Below, piece after piece: positions 44,517-53,927 of a DNA stretch of 64,000 nucleotides; positions within the stretch are counted from its first letter, which is position 1; every line of letters starts with the position of its first letter. The notes under the pieces are model-generated. The model did no database searches. It saw only the letters and a program-made list of their open reading frames with translations, and was not told the DNA's origin. The DNA comes from an uncultured Prevotellaceae bacterium (GTDB taxonomy: Bacteria > Bacteroidota > Bacteroidia > Bacteroidales > Bacteroidaceae). Made by a program: the position numbers and the translations under genes. The stretch is taken from contig CACYYG010000003.1 in the NCBI GenBank assembly GCA_902778535.1, forward strand, positions 77,345 to 141,344, given 5' to 3'.

Positions 44517-45919
44517 CCGACGTCTCTCTCACCTCTTGTCTCTCACCTCTCACCTCTAAAGAGGATACCATATGCGCCCCTGCCACCGCCCCTGGCGGCG
44601 CACTTGGCATTATCCGCGTATCGGGTCCTGACGCCTTCTCTGCAGTAAGTGCCCTGTGTTCCGTATGCTGCGACTCCGTTGCAGCCAATACCGTCCACTA
44701 CACCCACATCGTCAGTAGTGAAGGTGAGACGATAGACGAAGCTATGGTATCCATCTTTCGCGCTCCCCATAGCTATACCGGTGAAGACAGCGTGGAGATT
44801 TCCTGTCATGGCTCACCCTATATAATAAACAATGTGTTGCAACTGCTCGTGCAGCACGGGTGCCGCATGGCGCGCCCGGGTGAATTCACCATGCGCGCCT
44901 ATCTCAACGGCAAGATGGATCTCAGTCAGGCCGAAGCCGTGGCCGACCTCATCGCCTCCACCAACAAGGCAACGCACCATATAGCCATGAGCCAGCTGAG
45001 GGGTTGCGTATCCTCTGAACTGGCCCGCCTGCGCGACCAACTGCTCAAGCTCACCTCGCTGCTTGAACTCGAACTCGACTTCTCCGACCATGAAGACCTG
45101 GAGTTTGCCGACCGAAGCCAGCTGCTCAATCTTGCCCAGCACATCGATGAGCGCATCACCGCTCTTGCCGCCACGTATGAAACCGGCCAAGCAATAAAAG
45201 CCGGAATTCCCGTCGCCATAGTAGGCAAGACCAACGTCGGCAAGTCAACGCTGCTCAACCGTCTGTTGCGCGACGAGCGAGCCATAGTCAGCGACATCCA
45301 TGGCACCACGCGTGACACCATCGAGGACGTCATTAACATCCAGGGCGTCGCCTTCCGATTCATCGACACCGCCGGCATCCGACAGACCTCCGATGCCATC
45401 GAGCAGATAGGCATCGACCGCACCTACCAAGCCATCAGCCGCGCGCGTATCGTCCTCTGGCTCCTCGACGAGGAACCCACCGCCGAAGAACAGAAAGACA
45501 TCGAGTCGCGCTGTCAGGACAAAAGCATCATCATCGTCAGCAACAAATCCGACAAGGGCATCTCGATAGCCGATTCTTCCATCATCATCCCCCACTCTTC
45601 GCTCCTCAGCATCTCAGCCAAACATGGGCAGGGCATCGAAGCCCTCGAGACCGCCATCTACTCCGCTGCCAACCTGCCCGACCTAAAGGAGAGTGCTGTC
45701 ATCGTGACCTCCGCCCGTCATCACGAAGCCCTCATACGTGCCCACGACGACCTGCAGCGCGTGCTCGATGCCCTTAAGCGCCAGCTACCCGGCGACCTCA
45801 TTGCCGAAGACCTCCACCTCGTCCTCTCCGACCTTGCCCAAATCACTGGCGAGGACCAAATCATCACCTCGCAAGAGACCCTCAACCACATCTTTAGGCA
45901 CTATTGTATTGGTAAATGA
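44513..45919 (+). CDS. mnmE: tRNA uridine-5-carboxymethylaminomethyl modification GTPase
   Basis: This 468-residue protein has an N-terminal folate-binding domain (DTICAPATAPGGALGIIRVS), a helical domain, and an inserted Ras-like G domain. The G domain has GKTNVGKSTLLN (about 237-248), DIHGTTRDTIED, DTAGIRQT and SNKSD. The invariant C-terminal CIGK ends the protein. With MnmG it modifies the wobble uridine of certain tRNAs. The start is fixed by the 4-base overlap with the aldolase gene. Residues 4-16 (VSLTSCLSPLTSK) are encoded by a heptanucleotide repeat and are extra compared with the normal N-terminus. Confidence 0.96.
   Translation: MTDVSLTSCLSPLTSKEDTICAPATAPGGALGIIRVSGPDAFSAVSALCSVCCDSVAANTVHYTHIVSSEGETIDEAMVSIFRAPHSYTGEDSVEISCHGSPYIINNVLQLLVQHGCRMARPGEFTMRAYLNGKMDLSQAEAVADLIASTNKATHHIAMSQLRGCVSSELARLRDQLLKLTSLLELELDFSDHEDLEFADRSQLLNLAQHIDERITALAATYETGQAIKAGIPVAIVGKTNVGKSTLLNRLLRDERAIVSDIHGTTRDTIEDVINIQGVAFRFIDTAGIRQTSDAIEQIGIDRTYQAISRARIVLWLLDEEPTAEEQKDIESRCQDKSIIIVSNKSDKGISIADSSIIIPHSSLLSISAKHGQGIEALETAIYSAANLPDLKESAVIVTSARHHEALIRAHDDLQRVLDALKRQLPGDLIAEDLHLVLSDLAQITGEDQIITSQETLNHIFRHYCIGK
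44526..44560 (+). repeat. Heptanucleotide tandem repeat at the start of mnmE
   Basis: Five 7-base units in perfect register: CTCTCAC, CTCTTGT, CTCTCAC, CTCTCAC, CTCTAAA. They encode part of an N-terminal extension of MnmE. Confidence 0.7.
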
Positions 45920-46069
45920 TTGGTTTCCAATAGTTTATAAAAATACTATTCACATAAAATCAAGTATTCCCTTGATTCCCTTTTGGCCATCTGCGCTCGA
46001 CCATTGTCGCTTAGTATATACGAAAGGGCAAACATTAGTTGTTTTTGATCAAATACAATAATTTGAATT

Positions 46070-47154
46070 ATGGCAAGAATCAAATTACCTTTGAAGAATT
46101 ATATTCCGAAAGAAATGAAAGCGGGAGGCGCTGTTTCTTTAATAACCTATTTAGCAGCTACGAAACCCGAAATGCTTAATAAGATTGTTGGAGATACAGC
46201 AATAGTGAAACATAAGCATTTAGATGAAAAACATGGTTATAAATATATAGAACTCCCTTTGGGTAATAACCAACACGAAGAATTAAGGGTGTTTGGTAAA
46301 GCTGATTTAGAAGAAGGTGACGAAGTTAGCATACTTTCTATTGTAGTGATGTTTCTTGATAATGGACAAGGCCAAACATTATTAAGATATGATGCAAGAT
46401 TCAGTGAGGATTTCTCAGTTGGGGGGCTAAGAACAGATGTATTTCGGAGATGTGCAAAAATGCTTTGTGATTTGAAGAAAGAAAGAATAACAAAGAATGT
46501 CACATATGAAGGAGGCGAATGCCCTAGAAATGATTTTGGAATAATAAGAGGATACAGCGATATAACTATTATTACTTCTCCACACAATCGCAACTATTAT
46601 TGTGACACAATAAATGCAATTACAATAAGAGGGTACACGAATGCAAGTCCATTGGCACAGGATCTTATTATTGCCGAAAAAAAACTCAGGAACCCGATTC
46701 CAAACTATACGATATATTTGATGTAGATGGAAAATATCTCTGCAGAGATGTAGAATCAGTTGATTATGGTCCAGACTATGTTGATTGTAATAATCGATTA
46801 TGGATTTATAATGATGAATGTGAGAAATGGGAGGAAATTAAATTTGAAGGTTTTTCTTTTGTCCATAGAAGTGTTGGTGAAGGTATGCTTGGCGTATATA
46901 AAATAACAGATTTGCGTTATGAGAATAAAGTCTTTGAAAAAAATGGAAATAAGTATTATTTTATAGATTTTAAAGGAGAGACAAAACTGGAAGTTGAAGA
47001 CGGTTGGACAATAGTGAGAGGCTTTCATAGTGGAAAAGCAAGAATAGAACTTGATGACCACGAATGTATTATTGGACGGATAATTGATTCAACTTTCTCA
47101 AGTGGAGTAGTAAGAAGTAGTAAAAGGAAGTTATGGGGAGTTATGGGTCAATAG
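46070..47154 (+). pseudogene. AT-rich gene of unknown function, frameshifted at an A8 run
   Basis: The first frame (46,070-46,726) gives 218 residues: MARIKLPLKNYIPKEMKAGG and on to YTIYLM. At eight A bases near 46,677-46,684 a shift of one base opens a second frame that continues without a stop to 47,154, ending in RSSKRKLWGVMGQ. Both parts share high AT content and lysine-rich codon use unlike their neighbours, which suggests one gene of foreign origin of about 360 residues. It could be a true mutation, phase variation by slippage or a read error. I recognise no domain. Confidence 0.5.
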
Positions 47155-47218
47155 TTGCTTCACTGATGGCTACGCAAAAACTCACTACCGAAGTTAAGCG
47201 AATGCGAAACTTAAATAA

Positions 47219-47385
47219 TTGATATAAAAGGCAATACAATTGATAAAGATTATTATGATTACGGGGAAGGCTATGACCCATCATTAGATTTAGACAAAGA
47301 CAATTGGTATGCTATGACTGATGGCATGTATGGGGATTATCCTGAAGAAGGATTTGACGGCGATTATGAATTAATAGGCTATTAG
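47219..47385 (+). pseudogene. C-terminal remnant of a hypothetical gene
   Basis: An open frame without a start codon ends ...NWYAMTDGMYGDYPEEG and FDGDYELIGY before TAG at 47,383. Acidic, tyrosine-rich tails of this kind close many hypothetical proteins on Bacteroidetes mobile elements. It is a fragment only. Confidence 0.4.
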
Positions 47386-47405
47386 TTTACTAACGTAAAA
47401 TAATA

Positions 47406-47525
47406 ATCCGCCATTTATTACACATCGAGCGCAACAACATTCCAGCCACCAAACGAGGGAAGAACTACATTCTTTTCAAAGACGAGCTTGTTGGCTGGCT
47501 GGAGTCTGGACGTAAATCTGACTGA
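47406..47525 (+). pseudogene. Excisionase-like HTH protein remnant
   Basis: The frame reads HIERNNIPATKRGKNYILF then KDELVGWLESGRKSD and stop. The pattern of a helix, KRGKNYILF strand and D-E-L-x-x-WL matches the C-terminal half of excisionase/HTH_17 proteins, which are common on integrative elements. No start codon is present. It marks the relic of a lost element. Confidence 0.5.
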
Positions 47526-47946
47526 CCAATGCCATGTGACAGTCATCGGGAGGCTCTGTGATGTATGTACGGGAGAAGGCAAGTCTATTCAGACACACCA
47601 TCTCCTTTTCCGTACATATACCACGGAGCCTCTAATCCAATGACATTCAAATGTCACCACAACAGACGAACGAAGCAAGAGCAGAGCCAAGCTTGCTTGA
47701 GCTATGCCTTGCAAGGAGGATGAAGACGATAGTCAACAAATGTTTCTTTGTCAGTCAGGATGCGTCACGGCAGTACCAATGACAACATCATTTCCAACTC
47801 AATCATAAAACAAAAATAATCTTTAGTATAAGAATGCCATTTTTTCTTGTAGCGATGTAGCGGAATCCCCTTCCGCCAGCAAAAACACTGTTATTCAAAT
47901 AGTTACTGTCGCTACAACAGAAACAAATAGAACTTTTCCGCTACAA
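47526..47946. other. Gene-free region with a long imperfect hairpin
   Basis: A 23-base arm GAGGCTCTGTGATGTATG-TACGG (47,550-47,572) is mirrored with few mismatches at 47,610-47,632, giving a 37-base loop. Beyond it I see no gene up to the DUF4143 remnant. Confidence 0.45.
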
Positions 47947-48477
47947 TTATTCCTGATTAAGCAGACTTTCAATATCACAACTTAGGAAATCCTCCAAAGA
48001 AACACCGCCCGTACCTACGATAAAAGCCTGTTTGGGATGGAATGCTTCTACGAAAGCTGGCAAACCGGAGTTCATTCCGCGACGACCGCTTTTCACCTCT
48101 ATAGCAGTCAACTCACCATCGTTATCTATAATGAAGTCAACCTCTTTGTCACTCTCGTCTTTGCTTCTTGACGGCTCGCGCCAATAATACACCTTGTAGT
48201 CCAATTCCTCCGTCATACTCAGGATGTGTGCGCCTATGGCACTCTCTACCCATCGTTCCCAAAGTTTTGTGTCCGTCCGGTCGGCAAGGAACGAATGGCC
48301 TTTATAGGCCGTCTCAGCAGCACATTGTTATACACCTGGTATTTGGGAACAGAGCCACGCTTGCGTGCATCGTCATGAGCATATTTCTGCAGGTCTGTCA
48401 ACAGGGCACACTCGTCAAGGATACCCAGATAGGCCGCAAGGCTACTCTTTTCATGCTTAGTTGAAATAGTCGTATGA
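47947..48477 (-). pseudogene. DUF4143-type ATPase, frameshifted 3' fragment
   Basis: The last 89 codons (47,947-48,216, MTEELDYKVYYWREPSRSKD) belong to an open frame that extends upstream through KGHSFLADRTDTKLWERW. A one-base shift near 48,305-48,315 joins it to STKHEKSSLAAYLGILDECA and KYQVYNNVLL in another frame. VDFIIDNDGELTAIEVKSG is the nuclease-like (D-x-n-E-x-K) signature of the C-terminal domain. The N-terminal AAA ATPase part is missing. The gene is clearly decayed. Confidence 0.7.
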
Positions 48478-48639
48478 AAAACGAAAAATACAAAAAAACA
48501 ACCAATGAAATTCTCCTTGATATGTTTATCTTCTCGATTCATTCATACGGATAAGGCTAAGGGTGTTAAACGCTTACTTTTTCGCCACAAAATACTGAGC
48601 ATATAATATCACTATTTAATGAAAGGATAATAACTCAGA

Positions 48640-49103
48640 ACAAATAAAAAATTTTTACAAAAGTGACGGAAAAATAGGTTTTTGCGAGGCTGAGAATGGC
48701 TCAGAATTCACGACAGGACAATTTGCTGAAAAAAACGCGAAAATGAGAGGGGTTGACTATCTTGTTGACTGGCAGTCGCTTAGCTCATTTTCCCGTTTGT
48801 AGGGAGCACCCTCGTTTTCAAAAAGGTATATCCGCGTGAAAAAAAGTCAATGCCTTTTTTTCACGCGGACCATCTTTTTTTGCAAAAGTAAGCCGTTCTG
48901 AGGTGAATATAGCCCCTTTTAGAGGCTGAAAAGCTGCACAAACCCCATATAGATGTGCAGTTTTTGAGCCACAACCATACGCCTCCGATGACCGTCAGAC
49001 GGCAAAATGCTGACTTTCCGCTTCTATTTCACGAATTTCATTTGTAAAGAAATCGGAATAAAATTTCTTTACATTTTTGAAAGCGATATTCACGATTTCT
49101 TCA
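48640..49103 (-). repeat. Long non-coding repeat, copy B (inverted relative to A)
   Basis: This is the reverse complement of copy A (35,811-36,275) with scattered substitutions. Here the central stem is perfect: CCGCGTGAAAAAAAG and CTTTTTTTCACGCGG with a 7-base loop (48,832-48,868). The TGTAAAGAAA and CTGCACA stems and the CTGAG/CTCAG hairpin are also kept. It lies between the decayed ATPase and the EamA gene. Confidence 0.8.
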
Positions 49104-49151
49104 CATCTGAAAACTCTAAACCCACGATGAAGTATCAGCCTATTCCATCCG

Positions 49152-50084
49152 TTATGATTTCCAACGCCATGTCTTCCTGACAAGTGCTGATATGGTATGT
49201 TTGATGGTGCGCAGATGGAAATTCTTGCCTAACACGATAACCATGACGGCCAGCAGGATGAACACGATTCCTGTCATCAGACGCGGGGTAAGTGATTCGC
49301 CAAAGAGCAGTACGCCAATGGCGACGGCAGTCAGGGGCTCCAAGGCTCCCATGATGGCAGTGGGCGTTGCCCCCACCTCATGCACGGCAATCGTCATCAG
49401 CACCAATGAGAGGATGGTCGGTACCAGTCCTAACCAGCAGGCATAGAACCAAGCCCTTGGCGACGGCGGCAGCTGGAGGTGCAAGTCGGGTGATGTGAAT
49501 GAATAGGCCAGCAAACACATCATGCATATCAGCAGCACATAGAAAGTCAGCTTCAGTGAGGACATACGGATGCTCGACTGATTGACAATGACGATATAGA
49601 CGGCGTATGACAACGACGAGAGCATCACGAGGATGATACCCATCGTGCTGAGTGTTGCCCCCTCGCCGCCTCTGTATAGCAAGCCTATGCCCAAGAGAGC
49701 CAGAATGATTGCCGAGACCGTGGAGAGGGTGACGCTTTCCTTGAAGAAGGTGGCCATGATGACTGCCACCATGACGGGATAGACAAACAGGATGGTTGAA
49801 GCGATGCCGGCATCCATGAAGCGGAAACTCTGATAGTAGGTGATGCTCGATACGGCAAACAATGCGCCCAGCGAAGCCAACGTCTTCAGCTCTCCTTTCT
49901 TGACGCTGAACGACTTGCGCTCTGCAATGAGCATCACGGCCAGCATCAGGACTGCCATGGAGAAGCGATAGAAGAGTACGGATGCCGTGTTGACGCCCTC
50001 CTCATAGAGCGGCAAGGCACCGAATGGGTTTGTGCCGTAACAGACTGCCGCCAGTATTCCGCAGACGATTCCTTTATGCTTCAT
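49152..50084 (-). CDS. EamA/DMT-family transporter
   Basis: This 310-residue protein has ten membrane segments in two EamA repeats. The first contains YGTNPFGALPLYEEGVNT and FMDAGIASTILFVYPVMVAV; the second contains AVHEVGATPTAIMGALEPLT and AVAIGVLLFGESLTPRLM. Members export or exchange small metabolites across the inner membrane. The start overlaps the YjbR gene by 11 bases. The substrate is unknown. Confidence 0.92.
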   Translation of the reverse strand: MKHKGIVCGILAAVCYGTNPFGALPLYEEGVNTASVLFYRFSMAVLMLAVMLIAERKSFSVKKGELKTLASLGALFAVSSITYYQSFRFMDAGIASTILFVYPVMVAVIMATFFKESVTLSTVSAIILALLGIGLLYRGGEGATLSTMGIILVMLSSLSYAVYIVIVNQSSIRMSSLKLTFYVLLICMMCLLAYSFTSPDLHLQLPPSPRAWFYACWLGLVPTILSLVLMTIAVHEVGATPTAIMGALEPLTAVAIGVLLFGESLTPRLMTGIVFILLAVMVIVLGKNFHLRTIKHTISALVRKTWRWKS

Positions 50085-50418
50085 TGTACTTTGCCTTTAC
50101 TATCTCGTATGAGTTTCGAGTCAGTTCCCGAAGAATGTCATCAGGGGCTGTTCTTGCATCTATACCAATCCAATGTTTATGTGACATGTTATATGGTTTG
50201 CCGATGCAACTGTATTGTGCTTTCAGTTCTTCAATTCGTTCTGGCTGGCATTTGAGGGTGATGACACCAAAGTTATCACAATCAAAGAATGAAAACATGT
50301 GGCCCATGACGTAGAACACCAACACGCCACTGGCATAATGAAAAGCCGTGAAAGGCAGTTTTTCTTCCACGTCATCGCCCAAGGAAAGGCAATACTTACG
50401 ATAGTCTTCTATATTCAT
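50074..50418 (-). CDS. MmcQ/YjbR family protein
   Basis: This 114-residue protein has the family's N-terminal MNIEDYRKYCLSLGDDVEEK, FPF-like LPFTAFHY, FGVITLKCQPERIEEL and NMSHKHWIGIDARTAPDDIL. YjbR proteins have a double-wing DNA-binding-like fold, but their role is unclear. The length matches the family. It overlaps the EamA start by 11 bases. Confidence 0.9.
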   Translation of the reverse strand: MNIEDYRKYCLSLGDDVEEKLPFTAFHYASGVLVFYVMGHMFSFFDCDNFGVITLKCQPERIEELKAQYSCIGKPYNMSHKHWIGIDARTAPDDILRELTRNSYEIVKAKYNEA

Positions 50419-50428
50419 TCCGTGCCAT

Positions 50429-50551
50429 TTATTTGCTTAATCGGTCCAATGCCGTTGCGTCAAGTCGGTAAATGGTCCAGTCATTCATGGGCACGGCTCC
50501 GAGTGAGAGCGTTTTGCGGTCGATAGCCTTGCCCGTATAGTGAGCCGTCAC
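50429..50551 (-). pseudogene. Short C-terminal gene remnant
   Basis: A frame without a start reads VTAHYTGKAIDRKTLSLGAV, then MNDWTIYRLDATALDRLSK and stop. The protein-like composition suggests the tail of a lost gene; I do not recognise the family. Confidence 0.3.
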
Positions 50552-50560
50552 AAATCCGAT

Positions 50561-50914
50561 TTATCTGTCTATGTTATTAACCTTTGCCGATTTCTTTACC
50601 TCTTCATGGTAGAAATAGTTCACCACGATGGGCGGAGCATCGAAGGGGCGCTTGAAGCTGTCATCATCACGGACATACGGCAGGCCCTGTTCTTCTGCGT
50701 AGGCCTTCAGCTCCAAGTTCAGTCGCTCCCAGTAGTCTCTCTTACCCTTCACATAGATTTCCTCATACAACGGAATGAGTTCTGGTCTCTTCTCCCGGAT
50801 GTAATCCATAATCAGCGGTTTGAAAGTTCCACGCAGGTTCAGGTTCTCCAGCCAAATAAGAATTCTATTTTCATTTTGATCCATCCTTGCAAATTCCGAT
50901 TTGCCTATTAGCAT
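50561..50914 (-). pseudogene. C-terminal part of an SPL-family radical SAM protein
   Basis: These 117 residues match the end of the spore-photoproduct-lyase-like radical SAM proteins of Bacteroidetes: GTFKPLIMDYIREKRPELIP, YWERLNLELKAYAEEQGLPY, DDSFKRPFDAPPIVVNYFYH. The radical SAM core with its C-x-x-x-C-x-x-C cluster is absent. The new N-terminus (MLIGKSEFARMDQNENRI) is unlike the family. It is probably a truncated relic, though it may still be translated. Confidence 0.6.
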
Positions 50915-50915
50915 T

Positions 50916-51737
50916 TTACAAATCCCTGTTCAGCACTTCGCTGACTTCTGGTATTTCTGGCTGTGGCTGCCATCTGCTCATAAGTTCGCAGACCACTACG
51001 CCCTCCACATTCGTAAGCGTATGGAGGTAACTACCATCATCTATGTGAGACATGTGGCAAGTTAGAGTTTCATCAAGATAGGTCTCATGCAGCCAGTGGA
51101 CGATGACAGATGTCAATGTCTGCGAAGCCAGCACTTCGTCGGGCATGGTCAGCAGGGCAATAGTGACATAGCTGCGATTGCTGACGTGGAAATTGAAGTC
51201 CAAGTCAAGACGTGTTGCCCGATGCTCCATCTGCATGTCGAACGACTGCGGTTTAGGGAACCGCACCTTCTTATGGCTACAGGTCATCAACATAGGCAGC
51301 ACTGCCAGCTTGTCGGCAAGGAAATCGGTTGTTTCCAGTCGCTTGGTGTCTAGGTTGAGGATATTCCACTGACTTGTGCCGGAGGCTATTAACTGCTCGT
51401 TCTTGCCTTGCAAGCGACCAGAGGTCGAGCAATCCTTACGGACAATGCGGAAATCGCAGTAGATGCGGAGTGAAGTCAGTTCGCTCACCCATATCTCCAC
51501 CGTGAAGTCCTCCGACCAGTATGTAAGCGTCGGCTGAACGTCCATCTGAACCTCCGTGATGACCCACATGCGGTGCTGCTTAACTATGTCAAAGGCCGCT
51601 ACATGGTGGATAGTCATCAAGCGTGCAAAACTGTCCTGGAAGTACATCAGCATGGCATTGGGCGTAAGTCTGTACAACGGTGTAATGTCTGAAGCCGTTG
51701 CGGTGTAAGTATGTCTGTATTTACCTTCTGTAATCAT
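50916..51737 (-). CDS. Acyl-ACP thioesterase
   Basis: I use the ATG at 51,737 (MITEGKYRHTYTATASDITP), which avoids overlap with the upstream gene and gives 273 residues. The double hot-dog layout of the family is present: LTPNAMLMYFQDSFARLMTI, RMWVITEVQMDVQPTLTYWS and VEIWVSELTSLRIYCDFRIV. A second half has HVSNRSYVTIALLTMPDEVL. It releases fatty acids from acyl carrier protein in the cytosol. Confidence 0.88.
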   Translation of the reverse strand: MITEGKYRHTYTATASDITPLYRLTPNAMLMYFQDSFARLMTIHHVAAFDIVKQHRMWVITEVQMDVQPTLTYWSEDFTVEIWVSELTSLRIYCDFRIVRKDCSTSGRLQGKNEQLIASGTSQWNILNLDTKRLETTDFLADKLAVLPMLMTCSHKKVRFPKPQSFDMQMEHRATRLDLDFNFHVSNRSYVTIALLTMPDEVLASQTLTSVIVHWLHETYLDETLTCHMSHIDDGSYLHTLTNVEGVVVCELMSRWQPQPEIPEVSEVLNRDL

Positions 51738-51739
51738 AC

Positions 51740-52360
51740 TTATCTGATAAAGTTCATCCCCTGCCATGGTTCACGCTCGGGATAGTCAGTAGTGCCATTA
51801 GCATGAATCTTCTTCAGCAGCCAAGCCATATTGTCGGCCAGCGTCCGCATGGTCTGCATACCCTCGGTGTCCTGTATTGCCTCGCCTGGTGCCAAGCCGT
51901 AGGCAATGTTCCAGTATTGTGAGGTCACCACGGGCATGTTCATCATCTCGAATATCATGTTCATCGTCTGATACGCAGCCGTAGCACCACCTCTGCGGCA
52001 GATAGCCACAGCTGCCGCGGGCTTGTTCTGTACTTTTGCACCCGAAAAGAATGCACGTTGCAGCACGGCCATCACAGCTCCGTTGGGCTGACCGTAATAG
52101 ACGGGCGAGCCGACGATGAGCGCATCGGCGTCATTCAGCTTTTCTACTAAACGGTTGCAGACATCATCGTCAAAGGCACAGCGGCCAAGTTGTTTCATTT
52201 GGCACTGTCCGCAGGCTATGCAGCCACGGACGGGCTTGTTGCCCAGCTGCATGATTTCCGACTCTACACCATTCTTCTCCAGTTGCTTGGCAATCTCAGA
52301 GAGTGCTGTAAATGTGTTGCCATTCTTATTGGCACTTCCGTTTAATAACAATACTTTCAT
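51740..52360 (-). CDS. Flavodoxin-like NAD(P)H-dependent FMN reductase / iron-sulfur flavoprotein
   Basis: This 206-residue protein has an FMN-binding loop LLNGSANKNGNTFTALSEIA, a cysteine motif CIACGQCQMKQLGRC that may hold an Fe-S cluster, VGSPVYYGQPNGAVMAVLQR and AVAICRRGGATAAYQTMN. This matches the iron-sulfur flavoproteins and NADPH-dependent FMN reductases of anaerobes. It lies two bases before the thioesterase start. Confidence 0.88.
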   Translation of the reverse strand: MKVLLLNGSANKNGNTFTALSEIAKQLEKNGVESEIMQLGNKPVRGCIACGQCQMKQLGRCAFDDDVCNRLVEKLNDADALIVGSPVYYGQPNGAVMAVLQRAFFSGAKVQNKPAAAVAICRRGGATAAYQTMNMIFEMMNMPVVTSQYWNIAYGLAPGEAIQDTEGMQTMRTLADNMAWLLKKIHANGTTDYPEREPWQGMNFIR

Positions 52361-52456
52361 TATGTATATTGATCTGTTATTGAATAGATGATTACTCTGT
52401 TCTTGTTCGTTAAATTGGAATTTAACTTATACTAAAGTACCCTCGTCTTATAAGTG

Positions 52457-53441
52457 TTATAATGATTTTTCTATTCTTTTCATTTCTTCTTTCAGATATT
52501 TCTTCAGGCACTTGGCTATTTCGGGGTAATAGTTGTCCAATGTTTTATAACGATTTCGGTGCTTGGAGTAATAACGTAAGGTGGTAACTAGTTCTGGCAT
52601 CCAGAGGAAGTCTCTTCCTACCTGAGCGCACATTTCTTTTTTTACCTGGTCATAAGCGAAGCCGTTCTCCTGCATATAGATGATGACTGCTGCACGGACG
52701 ACACTCTCGTTGATGACCGTAGCGGCGTCTCCGTAGGCTTGACTACTCATGCCGCGATAATGTCGGCCTAACAGTGTTTTACCGATGCTGTTAAGAAGAA
52801 CTGCATTTGCATCGTACAAGGAGTTGACAAATGAATGGTTGAATTCATGAATAAGTGTCGAGGCATAGTCCATTCCATTTTCAAAAGGACTGTTCATAGT
52901 TTCGTCTGTATAGTAACCGCAGATGGCGAAAATTTCTTTAGGCTGGCCTATCATTTGCCTGTTTGTGCCATAGTTTCCACCCCCATTGGTAAAACCAATG
53001 ATGATACGGAACTGTTCTGTCGGTTCCGTTCCATAGAACTGGGGATACCAATCTTGGTGAAAATACTTCATCACGTTCTCCTCGTATGCCTGAAGTACGG
53101 ACTCGTAGAAAGTCTGGTGCTGCTTGTAAAATTCGTGGAAGCGGGTATCGGAATAGAACTGATTGAGCCGGACGAGGAAATATGCCACAATTTTTCCGCA
53201 GTTCTTTGACATATGCGACAGTCGGGTGCTGTCCATACACGGAAAACCATGTCTCCGTGTCGCTTGTGTATTGCCCGCCATTATCCATGCAATACTCTGG
53301 AAAACCGGCCGTGCGTGAAATAATGGACATCAATTCTACTGTTTCTGATGCTTCAACTTTAATCTGTGCATCTGCAAAACTCTCTGCTGGCAGCATTGCC
53401 AGCAGAAGCAGGAAACGTTTTGTCTGTTTATATAATCTCAT
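52457..53441 (-). pseudogene. Frameshifted secreted HExxH protein (DUF4932-like)
   Basis: The first part (from 53,441) has a signal peptide (MRLYKQTKRFLLLLAMLP) and reads VELMSIISRTAGFPEYCMDN to VAYVKELRKNCG. A shift of one base at about 53,170-53,195, beside an A5 run, leads to AYFLVRLNQFYSDTRFHEFY and the rest to 52,457. The second part contains TLIHEFNHSFVNSLYD, an H-E-x-x-H zinc site, which suggests a metallopeptidase. DUF4932 is my best family guess. It is either a recent mutation or a sequencing error. Confidence 0.6.
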
Positions 53442-53455
53442 ATCTAAATTGGAAT

Positions 53456-53891
53456 TTACTTCAATAAACCATATAAGAATATATCGTAAATAATGCCTCC
53501 TTTAATCACCGCTTTGCGCATGACACCTTCTTGTTTAAAACCATTCTTTTGTAAAATACGCTGAGATGCTATATTGGGATGAAAGACATTTGCCGTAATT
53601 CGATTGAGACCAAGTTCCTTAATTGCAATCTCACACACTTGTCCCACTGCCTGACTCATCAGACCACGATTCCAATAGTCTCTCAACAGCATATAGCCCA
53701 ATTCGCCGTCAAGCCTATATACGTCAGCTTTTCGTTCAACGGAAACACTACCAACAATCTTCCCATCTACGACCATTGCGCGAAAAGTTCCGTCAATGCC
53801 TTCGCTTTTGGCAACCATATTCAGCGGCATTGCATAATTCCTTCAGTTCTTTTTTGTCAGCCAAACACCATTTCCGCAATTCTACTTTCAT
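53456..53891 (-). pseudogene. GNAT acetyltransferase (RimJ/RimL type) with internal deletion
   Basis: The start region (from 53,891) reads MKVELRKWCLADKKELKELC, as in GNAT proteins of this type. It then shifts frame near 53,831 to MPLNMVAKSEGIDGTFRAMV and a complete C-terminal part: GYMLLRDYWNRGLMSQAVGQ and ITANVFHPNIASQRILQKNG (acetyl-CoA site). About 30 residues between the two parts are missing compared with the family, so the enzyme is probably inactive. The C-terminal frame alone (124 residues) could still be translated. Confidence 0.6.
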
Positions 53892-53927
53892 ACCGCTAAA
53901 TTCCGATTTATCTGTCTGGTATACATT

